Under the pieces are notes generated by a model. It had not been told where the DNA came from. It was given only the letters and a program-made list of their open reading frames with translations, and made no database searches. Of a stretch of DNA of 64,000 nucleotides, positions 49,782 through 58,028 are shown one piece after another. The DNA is from CAVSUR01 sp963731285 (GTDB taxonomy: Bacteria > Actinomycetota > Actinomycetes > Streptosporangiales > Streptosporangiaceae): NCBI GenBank assembly GCA_963731285.1, contig CAVSUR010000001.1, positions 558,001-622,000 of the forward strand, in the 5' to 3' direction. Position 1 is the stretch's first letter. Every line of letters begins with the position of its first letter. The position numbers and the translations under genes were made by a program.

Positions 49782-50246
49782 TGACGTCGCCTGGTCAGCC
49801 AGCTGGCGGCGGACCTCGGCGGCGACCCGGCCGCCGTCGGCGCGGCCGGTCGTCTGCGGCGTGACGGCCTTCATGACCTGGCCCATGGCCTGCGGCCCGG
49901 AGGCGCCAGCGGCCGCGATCGCCGCCGCGACAATCTGTCCTAGCTCCTCGTCGGTGAGCTGAGCCGGCAGGTACCCCGACAGCACCAGGTCCTCGGCCCG
50001 CTCGGCAGCCGCCTGGTCGGCTCGGCCGGCCTGATCGAAGGCGGCAGCCGCCTCGCGGCGCCGCTTTGCCTCCCGGCCGAGTACCTGCAGCACGTCGCCA
50101 TCGCTGAGCTCGCGCGCCGACTTCCCCGCGACCTCTGCATTCGTGACCGCGGTGAGCGCCATCCGCAGCGTCCTGGTGCGCACCTCGTCCCGCTGCTTCA
50201 TCGCGGCGGTCAGGTCAGCGCGGAGCCGGTCCTTGAGTTCGGGCAT
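49773..50246 (-). CDS. GatB/YqeY domain protein
   Basis: 157 residues: the YqeY-type helical domain related to the tail of GatB, present throughout (MPELKDRLRADLTAAMKQRD; VLSGYLPAQLTDEEL; GQVMKAVTPQTTGRADGG). A tRNA-related role has been suggested for the family, without a defined reaction. The complete N-terminus supports ATG 50246. It is divergent from the phosphoesterase gene by 67 bp. Confidence 0.88.
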   Translation of the reverse strand: MPELKDRLRADLTAAMKQRDEVRTRTLRMALTAVTNAEVAGKSARELSDGDVLQVLGREAKRRREAAAAFDQAGRADQAAAERAEDLVLSGYLPAQLTDEELGQIVAAAIAAAGASGPQAMGQVMKAVTPQTTGRADGGRVAAEVRRQLADQATSAG

Positions 50247-50313
50247 GGTGCCATCCTGCCGTGCCGTCTTGCGGGATGACGAACTGGTCGCCGTGGCATG
50301 GCACGATGGCGTG

Positions 50314-51228
50314 ATGCGACCTGGAGCTCTTCTCGGGACCGCCGCCGCGGCGGGCGCCGCGGGCGCGGCCTACGCCTCGGTGGTCGAGCGCAACTGGTTC
50401 GCGCTGCGCCGATGTGAGATCCCCGTGCTGCCGGCCGGAGCCGGGCCCGTGCGGGTTTTGCATATCTCGGATGTGCACCTGACCCCCGGACGGCACCGGC
50501 TGATGTCGTGGCTGCGCCAGCTCGCGGCGCTCGATCCCGACCTGGTCGTCAATACCGGGGACTCGGTGTCACATAAGCAGGCCCTCGCTGCGTTCCTGGA
50601 GTCGCTCGGCCCGCTGCTCGACGTTCCCGGGGTGTTCGTGTACGGGTCGAACGACCTGTACGCCCCGCGGTTCAAGAACCCGGCGCGATACCTGTGGCGC
50701 ACCAGCGCGAACGAGCACGAAGATGACGCACCGACGCTGCCCTACGCCAGGCTCGGCGAGAGCCTGGCGGCGGCTGGCTGGCTGAATGCGAACAACCAGC
50801 GCGGCCGCCTCAAGGCCGCCGGCCTCGACATCGAGGTGGCGGGGGTGGACGACCCGCACCTGCACCGCGACCAGTACGAGCAGATCGCCGGGGCCGCCGA
50901 TCCGGCAGCTGACCTGCGTCTGGGGATCATGCACTCACCCGAGCCGCCGGTGATGGACCGCTTCGTGGCTGACGGCTACGAGCTGCTGATGGCCGGGCAC
51001 ACCCACGGCGGCCAGGTCTGCCTGCCGCTGATCGGCACTCTGGCCACCAACTGCGGCATCGACCGGCGCCGGGCCAGCGGCCTGCACCGCCACCCAGTCG
51101 CGGATACCGGATCCGGGCAGGCGTGGCTGCACGTTTCCGCGGGCCTTGGCACCTCGCCGGCCGCACCAGTGCGCTTCTGCTGCCGTCCCGAGGCAACGCT
51201 GCTCACGCTGGTACCCAGGATCGGCTAG
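50314..51228 (+). CDS. Calcineurin-like metallophosphoesterase
   Basis: 304 residues, Rv3683-like. An Ala-rich N-terminal segment (ALLGTAAAAGAAGAAYA) may insert in the membrane. Metallophosphoesterase motifs follow: LHISDVHLTPG, NTGDSVSH, VYGSNDLY (GNH motif with Ser-Asn-Asp), LGIMHSPEPP and MAGHTHGGQVCLP. The substrate is unknown. ATG 50314 is preferred over the longer upstream frame, which overlaps yqeY. Confidence 0.88.
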   Translation: MRPGALLGTAAAAGAAGAAYASVVERNWFALRRCEIPVLPAGAGPVRVLHISDVHLTPGRHRLMSWLRQLAALDPDLVVNTGDSVSHKQALAAFLESLGPLLDVPGVFVYGSNDLYAPRFKNPARYLWRTSANEHEDDAPTLPYARLGESLAAAGWLNANNQRGRLKAAGLDIEVAGVDDPHLHRDQYEQIAGAADPAADLRLGIMHSPEPPVMDRFVADGYELLMAGHTHGGQVCLPLIGTLATNCGIDRRRASGLHRHPVADTGSGQAWLHVSAGLGTSPAAPVRFCCRPEATLLTLVPRIG

Positions 51229-51245
51229 ACTTCTCGGGCAGTCAG

Positions 51246-51322
51246 CGGGGTGTGGCGCAGCTTGGCAGCGCGCTTCGTTCGGGACGAAGAGGCCGCCGGT
51301 TCAAATCCGGCCACCCCGACCA
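51246..51322 (+). tRNA. tRNA-Pro (anticodon CGG), also attL of the island
   Basis: 77-nt cloverleaf with acceptor CGGGGTG / CACCCCG, anticodon stem CTTCG / CGAAG around loop TTCGGGA (anticodon CGG), T-loop GGTTCAAATCC and encoded CCA. The 3' 45 bases are repeated at 57736-57780, marking it as an integration site. The gene itself is intact because the element integrated into its 3' end. Confidence 0.97.
51278..51322 (+). repeat. attL core (3' end of tRNA-Pro)
   Basis: 45-bp att core shared with 57736-57780, with 44 identical positions. It begins in the anticodon loop and runs through the CCA end, the usual target for tyrosine recombinases. Confidence 0.88.
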
Positions 51323-51386
51323 GGTCAGAGCAATTATCAGCCGAATTGGACTCGCTCCGATGAGCGCTGAGTGACTATCTGAGTGA

Positions 51387-51715
51387 CTAAGCATCGCGGA
51401 CCTCGGCGGGGAAGATCCGGTCCATGGCGTCTGCCCCATGTACGATCACTGGCCGGATTTGCTTCCGGTAGATCATCTCTGTAGTCGTGCTCCCGCTGTG
51501 GCCGACCAGACGGGAAATCTCCTCGATCGGCACGCCAGCATCGGAGAGCAGCGACACGAAGCTGTGCCGCAGTTCACGCGGCGTCCACTCCCCGGGTCGA
51601 GCCTGGCCGCCTGGACGACACGGCGGAAGGACCGGCGGACATGGGAGGCGTCAGCAGGCGTGCCAACCCGAGAAGGAAACCAGGTCGTTGTCCTGCCAGT
51701 TGTCTGCGACCGGCT
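51387..51715 (-). pseudogene. Tyrosine recombinase (phage integrase), C-terminal remnant
   Basis: About 110 codons of the catalytic C-terminus. Read through at least one shift (a missing G near 51600) they give SHVRRSFRRVVQAARLDPGE, WTPRELRHSFVSLLSDAG (RHxxR-type RH), IEEISRLVGHSGSTTTEMIY (second H and catalytic Tyr) and a tail to TAG 51387. The N-terminal DNA-binding half is gone; the DUF1707 gene takes its place. Its position right beside tRNA-Pro is that of the original island integrase. Confidence 0.8.
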
Positions 51716-52351
51716 TCACCTCTCGATGGACCGGCGGCGCCGCCCGCGGACTACCTTCCTTGGCCAGGGGTGCCGCACCTCGACATCACCCAGTACGGCA
51801 TGACCCTGGATCTTCACCACGAACCTGCTGGTGCCCGGGGAGACTGGCCCGACCCAATTCTCCAGATCACCCTTGATCGCGACCCCCGACAGTTCCACGG
51901 CCACTCCTTCTGGGATGATCACCTCAACGTCATTGACGATGGCCCAGGCGCGGATCGTGATCTCGTTCGTGGTGACCCGCGCATCACACAGGTCGATTTC
52001 CACGTCGCCGAGCAACGCCACGGCGGTGACGTCCTCTTCGAGGGCCTGCGGCCCGGATCGCTTCGAGCCACCAAACATAAGGCCCAGCATCACCCGGCGC
52101 GTCCTGCCTGGTGCACGGACCGGAGTCACGGCGGGCAGGTCGGTAGTGAGCGGAACCAGCTCGCCGCGCGTGCGCGCGGCATACGCGTCATCGATGCGGT
52201 CGCCGAACTCCTGCAACGTCAGCCTGCCTTCGCCGACCGCCTCATTAAGCCTGGCCACGATGGCGTCCCGCTCGCTGTCTGACGCCCGGATGTCCGGCGA
52301 GTCGTCGTTCCTGGCCTGGCGGCCCTCATCGCGGCCGTGTCCTTCAGCCAT
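51716..52351 (-). CDS. DUF1707 domain protein with LiaF-like C-terminal domain
   Basis: 211 residues. The N-terminal DUF1707 (SHOCT-like) segment is IRASDSERDAIVARLNEAVG followed by EGRLTLQEFGDRIDDAYAAR. A short linker and a beta-solenoid-like LiaF/DUF2154 part (ALLGDVEIDLCDARV; VEVIIPEGVAVELSG) follow. Such proteins are common in actinobacteria and are linked to envelope stress, without a defined reaction. ATG 52351 has GGGAG upstream. No TM segment is present. Confidence 0.8.
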   Translation of the reverse strand: MAEGHGRDEGRQARNDDSPDIRASDSERDAIVARLNEAVGEGRLTLQEFGDRIDDAYAARTRGELVPLTTDLPAVTPVRAPGRTRRVMLGLMFGGSKRSGPQALEEDVTAVALLGDVEIDLCDARVTTNEITIRAWAIVNDVEVIIPEGVAVELSGVAIKGDLENWVGPVSPGTSRFVVKIQGHAVLGDVEVRHPWPRKVVRGRRRRSIER

Positions 52352-52950
52352 TACCCGCTCCCTGGCGCCTGCTCGACCGTCAAGTATGCACAACTCCCAT
52401 TCTGGTGCCGGATAAGCAGTCTGGCCGGATTCTGGCCGGACAAGGATGCTCAACATAGGTCAATGATGCGCACCAGTGAGAGTCACCCCGGCCACGTCAG
52501 AAGGCATATGCCCAGGTCGCGAGGACTCGCGATTCAGTCTACGGATCTGATGGTCAGCATCTATGGTCTGACCACCAAGGCTGACCACAACTGCGAGCGA
52601 CGGGAACCGACGGCAGGCGGTCGGCCACAGAGCTAGGCCCAGGTCAGCGACAGTATTCGACACTTTGCGTGTACTTTGCAAGCAGGGGGTCAGCAGCTCG
52701 ATGCACAGGCTCGCTGCTCTGAGTTGCCGAGTTGCTCCGTCCTTAGGATCAAGGCGGCGCCTACCGGCGCCGCGTCCGGCGCTCCCCGCGCCGGGCTCTG
52801 CCTTGGGAGGGCCGCCCGGCACGCCCGCGCCGTCCCGAACCGATAACAGCACTGATCAGTGGCTCTAGCCAGCGAGCAGGGGCGACCGTCTTCCTCGCTT
52901 TCGATTGTCCGGCTCGCGGCCACCGCGTCTAGACATCCCACGGCTGAAAC
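52352..52950. other. Island region without gene
   Basis: About 600 bp with lower coding quality than its surroundings and no supportable ORF. A perfect hairpin GCGGCGCC-TACC-GGCGCCGC lies near 52756-52775 and is the best terminator-like structure. The right end is probably the short 3' flank of the IS110 element. Confidence 0.5.
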
Positions 52951-54318
52951 TGTCAAGCGGCTTTGCCGCGCTCGGCAGCGGGGCGGTGGGCCCAGGCGGT
53001 TTCCTCGTCGTAGACGGTGTGGCTGGCCAGGCAGCAATGGAGGAAGCTGACGAGGTGGTTGCCGAGGGCTCGCAGCGCCTGGTGGGTGTCGCCGGCGGCG
53101 CGGCGGTGGTCGTAGAACGCGCGGGCGCCGGGGCTGATGCTGATCGCGGAGAATGCCCACAGGTAGATCGCGTCGGCGAGGCGCTTGTTGCGGGCGTGCC
53201 GGGCCAGCACTACCCGTTTCGTGCCGGAGGCGCGGGTGACCGGTGATGTTCCGGCGTAGTTCCTGCGAGACTTAGCGGTGGCATAGCGGTCCGGCACGTC
53301 GCCGAACTCGCCGAGCACCCGGGCGCCGAGGATGGTCCCCAGTCCTGGCAGGGATCGGACCACTTCTGCGTCCGGGTGCTGCTCAAAATCCACCGTGAGC
53401 TGCTGCTCCAGCACGGCGATCTGCCGGGTCATCTCGGCGATCACCGCGGCCAGCGAGGCGACCGCGGTGCCCATCGCGGCGGCGATGACGGGGGAGGCTT
53501 GCAGCTGCGGGGCGCGCAGCGCCGCCTGGATCGCGGCGGCCCGCTCGGGGATGCGGCGGGAGCGGCCGCCGCGGCGCGGCGCGGCGGCGATCTGGGTCTT
53601 CGACAGGCCCGCGCCGAGGGCGGGCCCGGGCGCGGCCTGCAGGACAGCTAGCGCGTCGCCGCTGGTCAGATCGTCGAACGCGGCCAGGGCGGCGGGGTAG
53701 AACTCCCGCAGCGCCGACCGGAGCTGGTTTGCCTGGCGGCGCCGGTTCCAGATCATCGACTGATGCGCGCGGGCCAGCACCTTGACCGCCTCGGCCAGGC
53801 CGCTGTCGGGCACCGCGGGCCGGTGGTTGTGCCGGTCGGTGCGGACCAGGTCGGCCAGAAGCTTCGCGTCGCCCGGGTCGGACTTGGCGCCCGAGGACGA
53901 GTGCCGGTCCCGGTAGCGCGACACGGACATCGGGTTCACCGCGAATACCTGATAGCCGGCCGCGACCAGCGCGGCGGCGAACATGCCCCGGTCGGTCTCG
54001 ATCCCGATCACCACCTCACCGGGATCCTCGGTGTGCGCAGCAATCATGTCGTGGAACCGGGCGATGCCCTCGACCCCGTCCGCCAGCCAGCCGCCGGCCA
54101 GCCGCCGGCCCTGTTCATCCTGAAAATGCACGTCATGGTGGGCTTCGGCCCAGTCCACCCCGGAGAAAATCATGCCCGGCTCTCCTCCCGGATCGTCGAT
54201 GAGACTTCGCGAACCCGGAGATCTCCTGGCAGCTCCCTAATAGTGCAGCGCTCACCGGCGCGTCATCCCACCAGCCGTCAGCAGAGACCTCACCGGCTGG
54301 CGGGGGCACGGTCTAGAC
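52927..54318 (-). mobile_element. IS110-family element, limits tentative
   Basis: The short repeat GTCTAGAC at 52927-52934 and 54311-54318 is one candidate for the element edges, giving a 19-bp 3' flank and a 145-bp 5' flank. A second candidate pair is the 12-bp CGGCTTTGCCGC at about 52958 and 54448. IS110 elements lack terminal inverted repeats, so edges cannot be fixed without an empty-site comparison. Confidence 0.45.
52953..54173 (-). CDS. IS110-family transposase (intact)
   Basis: 406 residues. The N-terminal RuvC-like DEDD domain has the acidic residues in FSGVDWAEAHHDVHFQD, VVIGIETDRGMF and SGAKSDPGDAKLLADLVRTD. The C-terminal Transposase_20 domain has LPGLGTILGARVLGEFGD and NYAGTSPVTRASGTKR, the Ser region. 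IS110 enzymes act with a bridge (seeker) RNA encoded in the element's non-coding end. One clean frame, so possibly active. Confidence 0.92.
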   Translation of the reverse strand: MIFSGVDWAEAHHDVHFQDEQGRRLAGGWLADGVEGIARFHDMIAAHTEDPGEVVIGIETDRGMFAAALVAAGYQVFAVNPMSVSRYRDRHSSSGAKSDPGDAKLLADLVRTDRHNHRPAVPDSGLAEAVKVLARAHQSMIWNRRRQANQLRSALREFYPAALAAFDDLTSGDALAVLQAAPGPALGAGLSKTQIAAAPRRGGRSRRIPERAAAIQAALRAPQLQASPVIAAAMGTAVASLAAVIAEMTRQIAVLEQQLTVDFEQHPDAEVVRSLPGLGTILGARVLGEFGDVPDRYATAKSRRNYAGTSPVTRASGTKRVVLARHARNKRLADAIYLWAFSAISISPGARAFYDHRRAAGDTHQALRALGNHLVSFLHCCLASHTVYDEETAWAHRPAAERGKAA

Positions 54319-54458
54319 GTAGGACTCCCAAGTCCAGGGCGCCCCAGTGCTCACCCGCCAGCGGGCTCAGTGACCATCCTCGCCGCACAGCACGGCCGAG
54401 GAGATCGATCCCTATTAGGGCGGCCCTGCGGGCCGTCGCACGCGATCGGCTTTGCCGC
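54174..54458 (-). ncRNA. Candidate IS110 bridge RNA region (5' flank of the transposase)
   Basis: Non-coding DNA directly upstream of the IS110 transposase, where IS110-group elements encode the bridge RNA that base-pairs with donor and target. Structures seen: CCAGCCG...CGGCTGG (about 54270-54300), with an internal loop that could carry a guide, and GGCCC-TGC-GGGCC (near 54422). I have not folded it; limits are only the gap between tnp and the next IS. Confidence 0.4.
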
Positions 54459-54467
54459 CCCTAGACC
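54459..54467 (+). repeat. 9-bp target-site duplication of the IS4 element, left
   Basis: CCCTAGACC immediately outside the left inverted repeat; identical copy at 56028-56036. Confidence 0.85.
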
Positions 54468-54547
54468 CAATGCCACTTAGCTTAGTTTGATCTTGTTCTG
54501 GCGCGTCGCGTCTGCTGGCGGTTGCTGGGCCGGCATGATCGCTGGTC

Positions 54548-55795
54548 ATGACGCACAATGGCGTGGTGGGCGGTGGCCGTCTGACGGACTGGATCTCGCT
54601 GGGAGTGCTGGCCTCCTCGGTCCCGCGGGATGCTGTCGATGAGGCGGTCTCGGCGGCTGGTAAGGGTGCGCGGCGGTCGGATGGGAAGCTGCCGCCGCAC
54701 GTGATGGTGTATTTCGCGATGGCGCTGGCGTTGTTCGCCGAGGAGGACTACGAGGAGGTCGCCGCCCGGCTGACCGAGACCCTGGCGTCGTGGGGGTGCT
54801 GGGACGACTCGTGGGCTGTCCCGACCTCGGGCGGGATCACCCAGGCGCGCAGGCGGCTCGGGCCTGAGCCGCTGGAGCTGCTGTTTGACCGTGTGGCTGC
54901 GCCGGTGGCCGGGGTTCTGACCCGGGGGGCGTTCATGCGCCACTGGCGGCTGATGGCCATCGACGGGTTCGAGCTGGACGTGCCCGACACCCCGGCCAAC
55001 GCTGCGGCGTTCGGCTACTCCGCCGACGCGCGGGAGCGCCCGGCGTTCCCGAAGGTGCGGGTGGTGACCATCGGTGAGTGCGGCTCGCACGCGAAAATCG
55101 CCGCGCAGATGGGCCCGGTCGGCGGGAAAGGCAGCAGCGAGCAGGCCCTGGCCCGCCGCCTGTTTTCCCGCCTGGAGGAAGACTGGCTGCTGATCGCCGA
55201 CCGCGGGTTCTATAACTGGCCGGACTGGCAGGCCGCCACCGCGACCGGCGCCGCGCTGCTGTGGCGGGTGAAAGCCGACCTGCGGCTGCCGGTGCTGGAG
55301 CTGCTGCCCGACGGCTCCTATCTGTCGGTCGTGGCCAGGCCCGCGCTGCACGACAAGGCCCGGAACAAGCTGATCGATGCCGCCCGCGCGGGCCAGTACC
55401 TCGATCCCGCCCAGGCGACGCGAGTGCGGGTCATCGAGTATGAGATCCCTGACCGCAACGGCAGCGGCGAGCTGACCGCCTTGGTCACCACCATCACCGA
55501 CCCTGCGGCTGCACCCGCCCAGGAACTGGCCCAGGCCTACTGCCAGCGGTGGGAAGAGGAAACCGGCAATGACCAGGTCAAGACCTGCCTGCGCGGCCCC
55601 GGGAAGGTGCTGCGGTCCAAAAGTCCCGGCATGATCCGCCAGGAGATCTACGGCTACCTGCTCACCCACTACGCCAACTCGGCGCTGATCTGCAAGGCGG
55701 CCACCGAAGCCGACATCGACCCCGACCGGGTCAAGTTCCTGCGCACGATCCGCATCATCTGCCGCCGGGCCGCAGGCCCGGCCTTTCCCCCCTGA
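54548..55795 (+). CDS. IS4-family DDE transposase, first frame
   Basis: 415 residues to a TGA at 55793. N-terminal IS4 domain (WISLGVLASSVPRDAVDEAV; PHVMVYFAMALALFAEEDY), then the DDE core: MAIDGFELDVPDT (first Asp), LIADRGFYNWPDW (second Asp) and YCQRWEEETGNDQVK (Glu signature). The final codons are TTT CCC CCC TGA; the family's C-terminal tail continues in the +1 frame (55794-56018). So either a programmed +1 shift at CCC-TGA makes the full protein, or one C has been gained or lost. Confidence 0.88.
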   Translation: MTHNGVVGGGRLTDWISLGVLASSVPRDAVDEAVSAAGKGARRSDGKLPPHVMVYFAMALALFAEEDYEEVAARLTETLASWGCWDDSWAVPTSGGITQARRRLGPEPLELLFDRVAAPVAGVLTRGAFMRHWRLMAIDGFELDVPDTPANAAAFGYSADARERPAFPKVRVVTIGECGSHAKIAAQMGPVGGKGSSEQALARRLFSRLEEDWLLIADRGFYNWPDWQAATATGAALLWRVKADLRLPVLELLPDGSYLSVVARPALHDKARNKLIDAARAGQYLDPAQATRVRVIEYEIPDRNGSGELTALVTTITDPAAAPAQELAQAYCQRWEEETGNDQVKTCLRGPGKVLRSKSPGMIRQEIYGYLLTHYANSALICKAATEADIDPDRVKFLRTIRIICRRAAGPAFPP

Positions 55796-56018
55796 CCAGG
55801 CCCGCAGGTCCCTGACCGCGATCATGGCTGACATCACCAGCCCGCGCAACCTCAACCCAGCCCGGCGGCACCGCTCCTATCCCCGCGTCGTCCGCCGAGC
55901 CCGGCACAACTCCTACCGGGTCAAACGGCCTGGCGACACCGGCACCCGTCACCACGGCCCGCCCGCCATCCGGCTCGTCAACCTCCGACCCCAACCGACC
56001 ATGATCAACCTAGGCTAA
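55794..56018 (+). CDS. C-terminal extension of the IS4 transposase in the +1 frame
   Basis: Continues DQARRSLTAIMADITSPRNL, then ARRHRSYPRVVRRARHNSYR and VKRPGDTGTRHHGPPAIRLV, a tail typical of actinobacterial IS4 transposases. It has no own ribosome site and begins exactly where the first frame stops, so it should be read as the end of the same protein. Confidence 0.75.
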   Translation, partial: DQARRSLTAIMADITSPRNLNPARRHRSYPRVVRRARHNSYRVKRPGDTGTRHHGPPAIRLVNLRPQPTMINLG

Positions 56019-56027
56019 GTGGCATTG

Positions 56028-56036
56028 CCCTAGACC
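56028..56036 (+). repeat. 9-bp target-site duplication of the IS4 element, right
   Basis: CCCTAGACC immediately outside the right inverted repeat; pair of 54459-54467. Confidence 0.85.
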
Positions 56037-56114
56037 CGGCATCCACTCACCCGGATTCGGCAACTACGAGGAAGAAGGGGTGAGAATCGTCGGCGGGGTC
56101 CAAGCTTTGCCGGC

Positions 56115-56330
56115 TCATCGCATTCCAGGGTGTAGCTGAGGTCGGAAGCCGCCGGTTTCAAGTAGGGATCGGGTGATGTAGTTGGTGAGGTTGCGGAAGC
56201 CGAGGGCGGATCCGCAGAGGTGTTCGAGGCGGCCGTTGATCGCTTCGGTGGGTCCGTTGCTGGTGCCGGACCGGTCGAAGTAGGCCAGCACGTCGACTGC
56301 ACGCTTGGTCAGGGGCCGTCCGAGCCAACC
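56115..56330 (-). pseudogene. ISL3-family transposase, C-terminal remnant
   Basis: About 70 codons: LTKRAVDVLAYFDRSGTSNG, PTEAINGRLEHLCGSALGFR and NLTNYITRSLLETGGFRPQL, ending at TGA 56115. This is the diagnostic C-terminal end of ISL3 transposases (the Glu in EAINGRLE). Everything upstream is lost; the APH gene begins just beyond. Confidence 0.85.
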
Positions 56331-56385
56331 GCCGGATCACGGTGTCGCGTGCGACGCCCTCGCAGCCGCAGCGGACCGGCGACAG

Positions 56386-57330
56386 TTAGCGAAGCGCGTT
56401 CAGCTCGTCGAGGGCGCGATGGCCGCGCTTGACCACCCCTGCAACGACATCGTGGCGCCCGAGACGGATGGCCAACTCGAGCTGCAGGAGGATCTGTGTC
56501 GCTGCGAGCACCGCCGCCCCCTCCCAGCCGACCACGACGAGGATTCTCGTCCACAGCCGCCTTCGGACACCGTCCAGCAGCGGATCCTGGAAGGTGTACC
56601 ACACGAGGGTGGTGAGATCAGTCGCCCGCGTGCCGCTACCTGCGTTCCCGATATCCACGACCGCCACCACCGCTCCGTCACGGACCAGGACATTGCTGGG
56701 GGTTGAGAGATCGGCATGGACCATGTCCGGTGCCTCTCGTGGTGGCGGGACGTCGGCACACACGAGCCGCAGGCGCTCGACCAAGGCCGACACCACGGAG
56801 GAATACCCCGAGAGCCTGGCCACGGACTGGCGGAGACGCGACTGCTCCGGCGTCTCGTTGAAATCCAGCCCGGCGACAGCCGATTCCTGACCGGTGGCGA
56901 CCCGCCAGGCGTACGACCAGTGGTCGTAGGGCTCGGAGGCTTGGCCAGCCTGGAGTTCGATGATCTCCATCAGCTGCTCAACGAGGGACGGGGTCAGCTC
57001 TGGCACGGGAGCCGCGTCAACGAAGTCCATCAGATGCCATACATGAGTGGCTGTGGCCCCCACTCCGAGCCAGGCCGGGGTGGGATAGCCGCGCCTGCGC
57101 ATGTGCTCGACCACTCTCTGGGCTCGCAACGTCTCGTCCAGGTGGTTGGGGTGTGCCCGGGGCTCTGCTTTGAGCACTGCATCTGCCCTTCCGGCCAACT
57201 GGACGCGCATGGCACCCGCATTGACGCCTCCGGGTAGGCGACTGAGAAGAGTTACCTCTGCCCCGACCACGCTGGCCACGTCGTCCAGGACCTCGGTCGG
57301 CAGCCCTTCGGGATGGATGCCCTGGTTCAT
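56386..57330 (-). CDS. APH-fold phosphotransferase (aminoglycoside phosphotransferase family)
   Basis: 314 residues. The kinase-like fold is shown by the ATP-binding beta-sheet with Lys (GRADAVLKAEPR), the catalytic loop DMVHADLSTPSNVLV (HxDxxxxN) and the metal-binding Asp in VVAVVDIGNAG. Family members phosphorylate antibiotics, choline or small metabolites; specificity is unknown, and the low similarity to named APH enzymes argues against calling it a resistance gene. Its lower GC and less biased codon use compared with the core genes fit acquisition with the island. Confidence 0.8.
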   Translation of the reverse strand: MNQGIHPEGLPTEVLDDVASVVGAEVTLLSRLPGGVNAGAMRVQLAGRADAVLKAEPRAHPNHLDETLRAQRVVEHMRRRGYPTPAWLGVGATATHVWHLMDFVDAAPVPELTPSLVEQLMEIIELQAGQASEPYDHWSYAWRVATGQESAVAGLDFNETPEQSRLRQSVARLSGYSSVVSALVERLRLVCADVPPPREAPDMVHADLSTPSNVLVRDGAVVAVVDIGNAGSGTRATDLTTLVWYTFQDPLLDGVRRRLWTRILVVVGWEGAAVLAATQILLQLELAIRLGRHDVVAGVVKRGHRALDELNALR

Positions 57331-57735
57331 GCTGTCCTCCCAAATCCGGCCGGTCAGCGTATGCGAGCTGCTGGTCTAGCGGTTTCCAGGCTTGGCCGAC
57401 CGCTTCGGCGGCCGGGGTGGACCGGGCACGGCACCATTCCCGCGGGGCAAGCGATCCGGGGCCGCCGCCCCCGCGTGCCATTAGCGTGCCATTAGGCTCA
57501 GTCAACTGCGGTCACTCGCGGACACTGTCCGAGGCCCAGACGCCCAGGTCCGCACTGACTAAGCAGGTCGAGAAGGCGATTTGCAAGCAGGTAATCACTC
57601 CACCGGCAGTACGGAAGTGAGTGACCAACTGAGTGACGATCGCCTCGTTCCTGCGTGGACATCCACGGACGTTGACGGATCGTATGAGCAGGTCGGCCCA
57701 AGGACGCCTGCACGTCAGAGAGCCGGAGACTTGGC
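57331..57735. other. Island region without gene
   Basis: About 400 bp between the APH start and attR. It contains the APH promoter and a short direct repeat TAGCGTGCCAT (57482 and 57492). Near 57619 GAGTGAC motifs recall those just after the integrase stop at 51370. No credible gene. Confidence 0.45.
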
Positions 57736-57780
57736 TTCGGGACGAAGAGGCCGCCGGTTCAAATCCGGCCAACCCGACCA
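57736..57780 (+). repeat. attR core (partial tRNA-Pro duplicate)
   Basis: 45-bp copy of the tRNA-Pro 3' end from the anticodon loop to CCA with one mismatch (C to A) in the acceptor arm. The 5' half of a tRNA is absent, so it is not a gene. Confidence 0.88.
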
Positions 57781-58028
57781 CGAAATGCCAGATCAGGGTC
57801 GGTGTCCTCGACAAGACGCCGACCCTCAACCTGTTTTCCGGGGCTCCCTGGAGAAATTCTGGAGAAGATCTTGGAGCGTGCGGTCCCGGTAGATGCCTGA
57901 CACCTTGGTTCCGATTCCTGGGCGACAGTAGTTCCGGTAGGGGGCGACACTCCGGGCTGGTTTCCGGCTTTTCCGCATTCTTGGCGCTTCGCTGCGATCA
58001 CGAGCTGATCGCGGCGGAGGGAGCCGGG

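Larger units (their letters stand above)
54468..56027 (+). mobile_element. IS4-family insertion sequence (1,560 bp)
   Basis: Terminal inverted repeats CAATGCCACTTAGCTTAG (left) and the complement on the right (CTAGGCTAAGTGGCATTG), with one mismatch in 18. They are flanked by the 9-bp direct repeat CCCTAGACC. One transposase of the IS4 type fills the element. It is inserted next to, or in the end of, the IS110 element. Confidence 0.93.
51246..57780. mobile_element. Decayed genomic island integrated at tRNA-Pro (6.5 kb)
   Basis: Bounded by the tRNA-Pro 3' end (51278-51322) and its 45-bp copy (57736-57780, one mismatch). Inside are a tyrosine-recombinase remnant beside attL, a DUF1707 protein, an IS110 element, an IS4-family element, an ISL3 remnant and an APH-fold kinase. 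No replication or transfer genes remain, so the island can no longer move by itself. Confidence 0.85.

Noticed and set aside
51242..51439. Minus-strand frame containing GWPDLNRRPLRPERS over tRNA-Pro
   Set aside because: Same artefact: antisense translation of the tRNA gene.
57736..57780. Second tRNA-Pro gene
   Set aside because: Only the 3' part is present and the acceptor stem has a mismatch; it is the attR repeat.
57512..57829. 105-codon minus-strand frame containing GLAGFEPAASSSR across attR
   Set aside because: This peptide is the well-known false translation of a tRNA 3' end on the opposite strand; the DNA is the att repeat.
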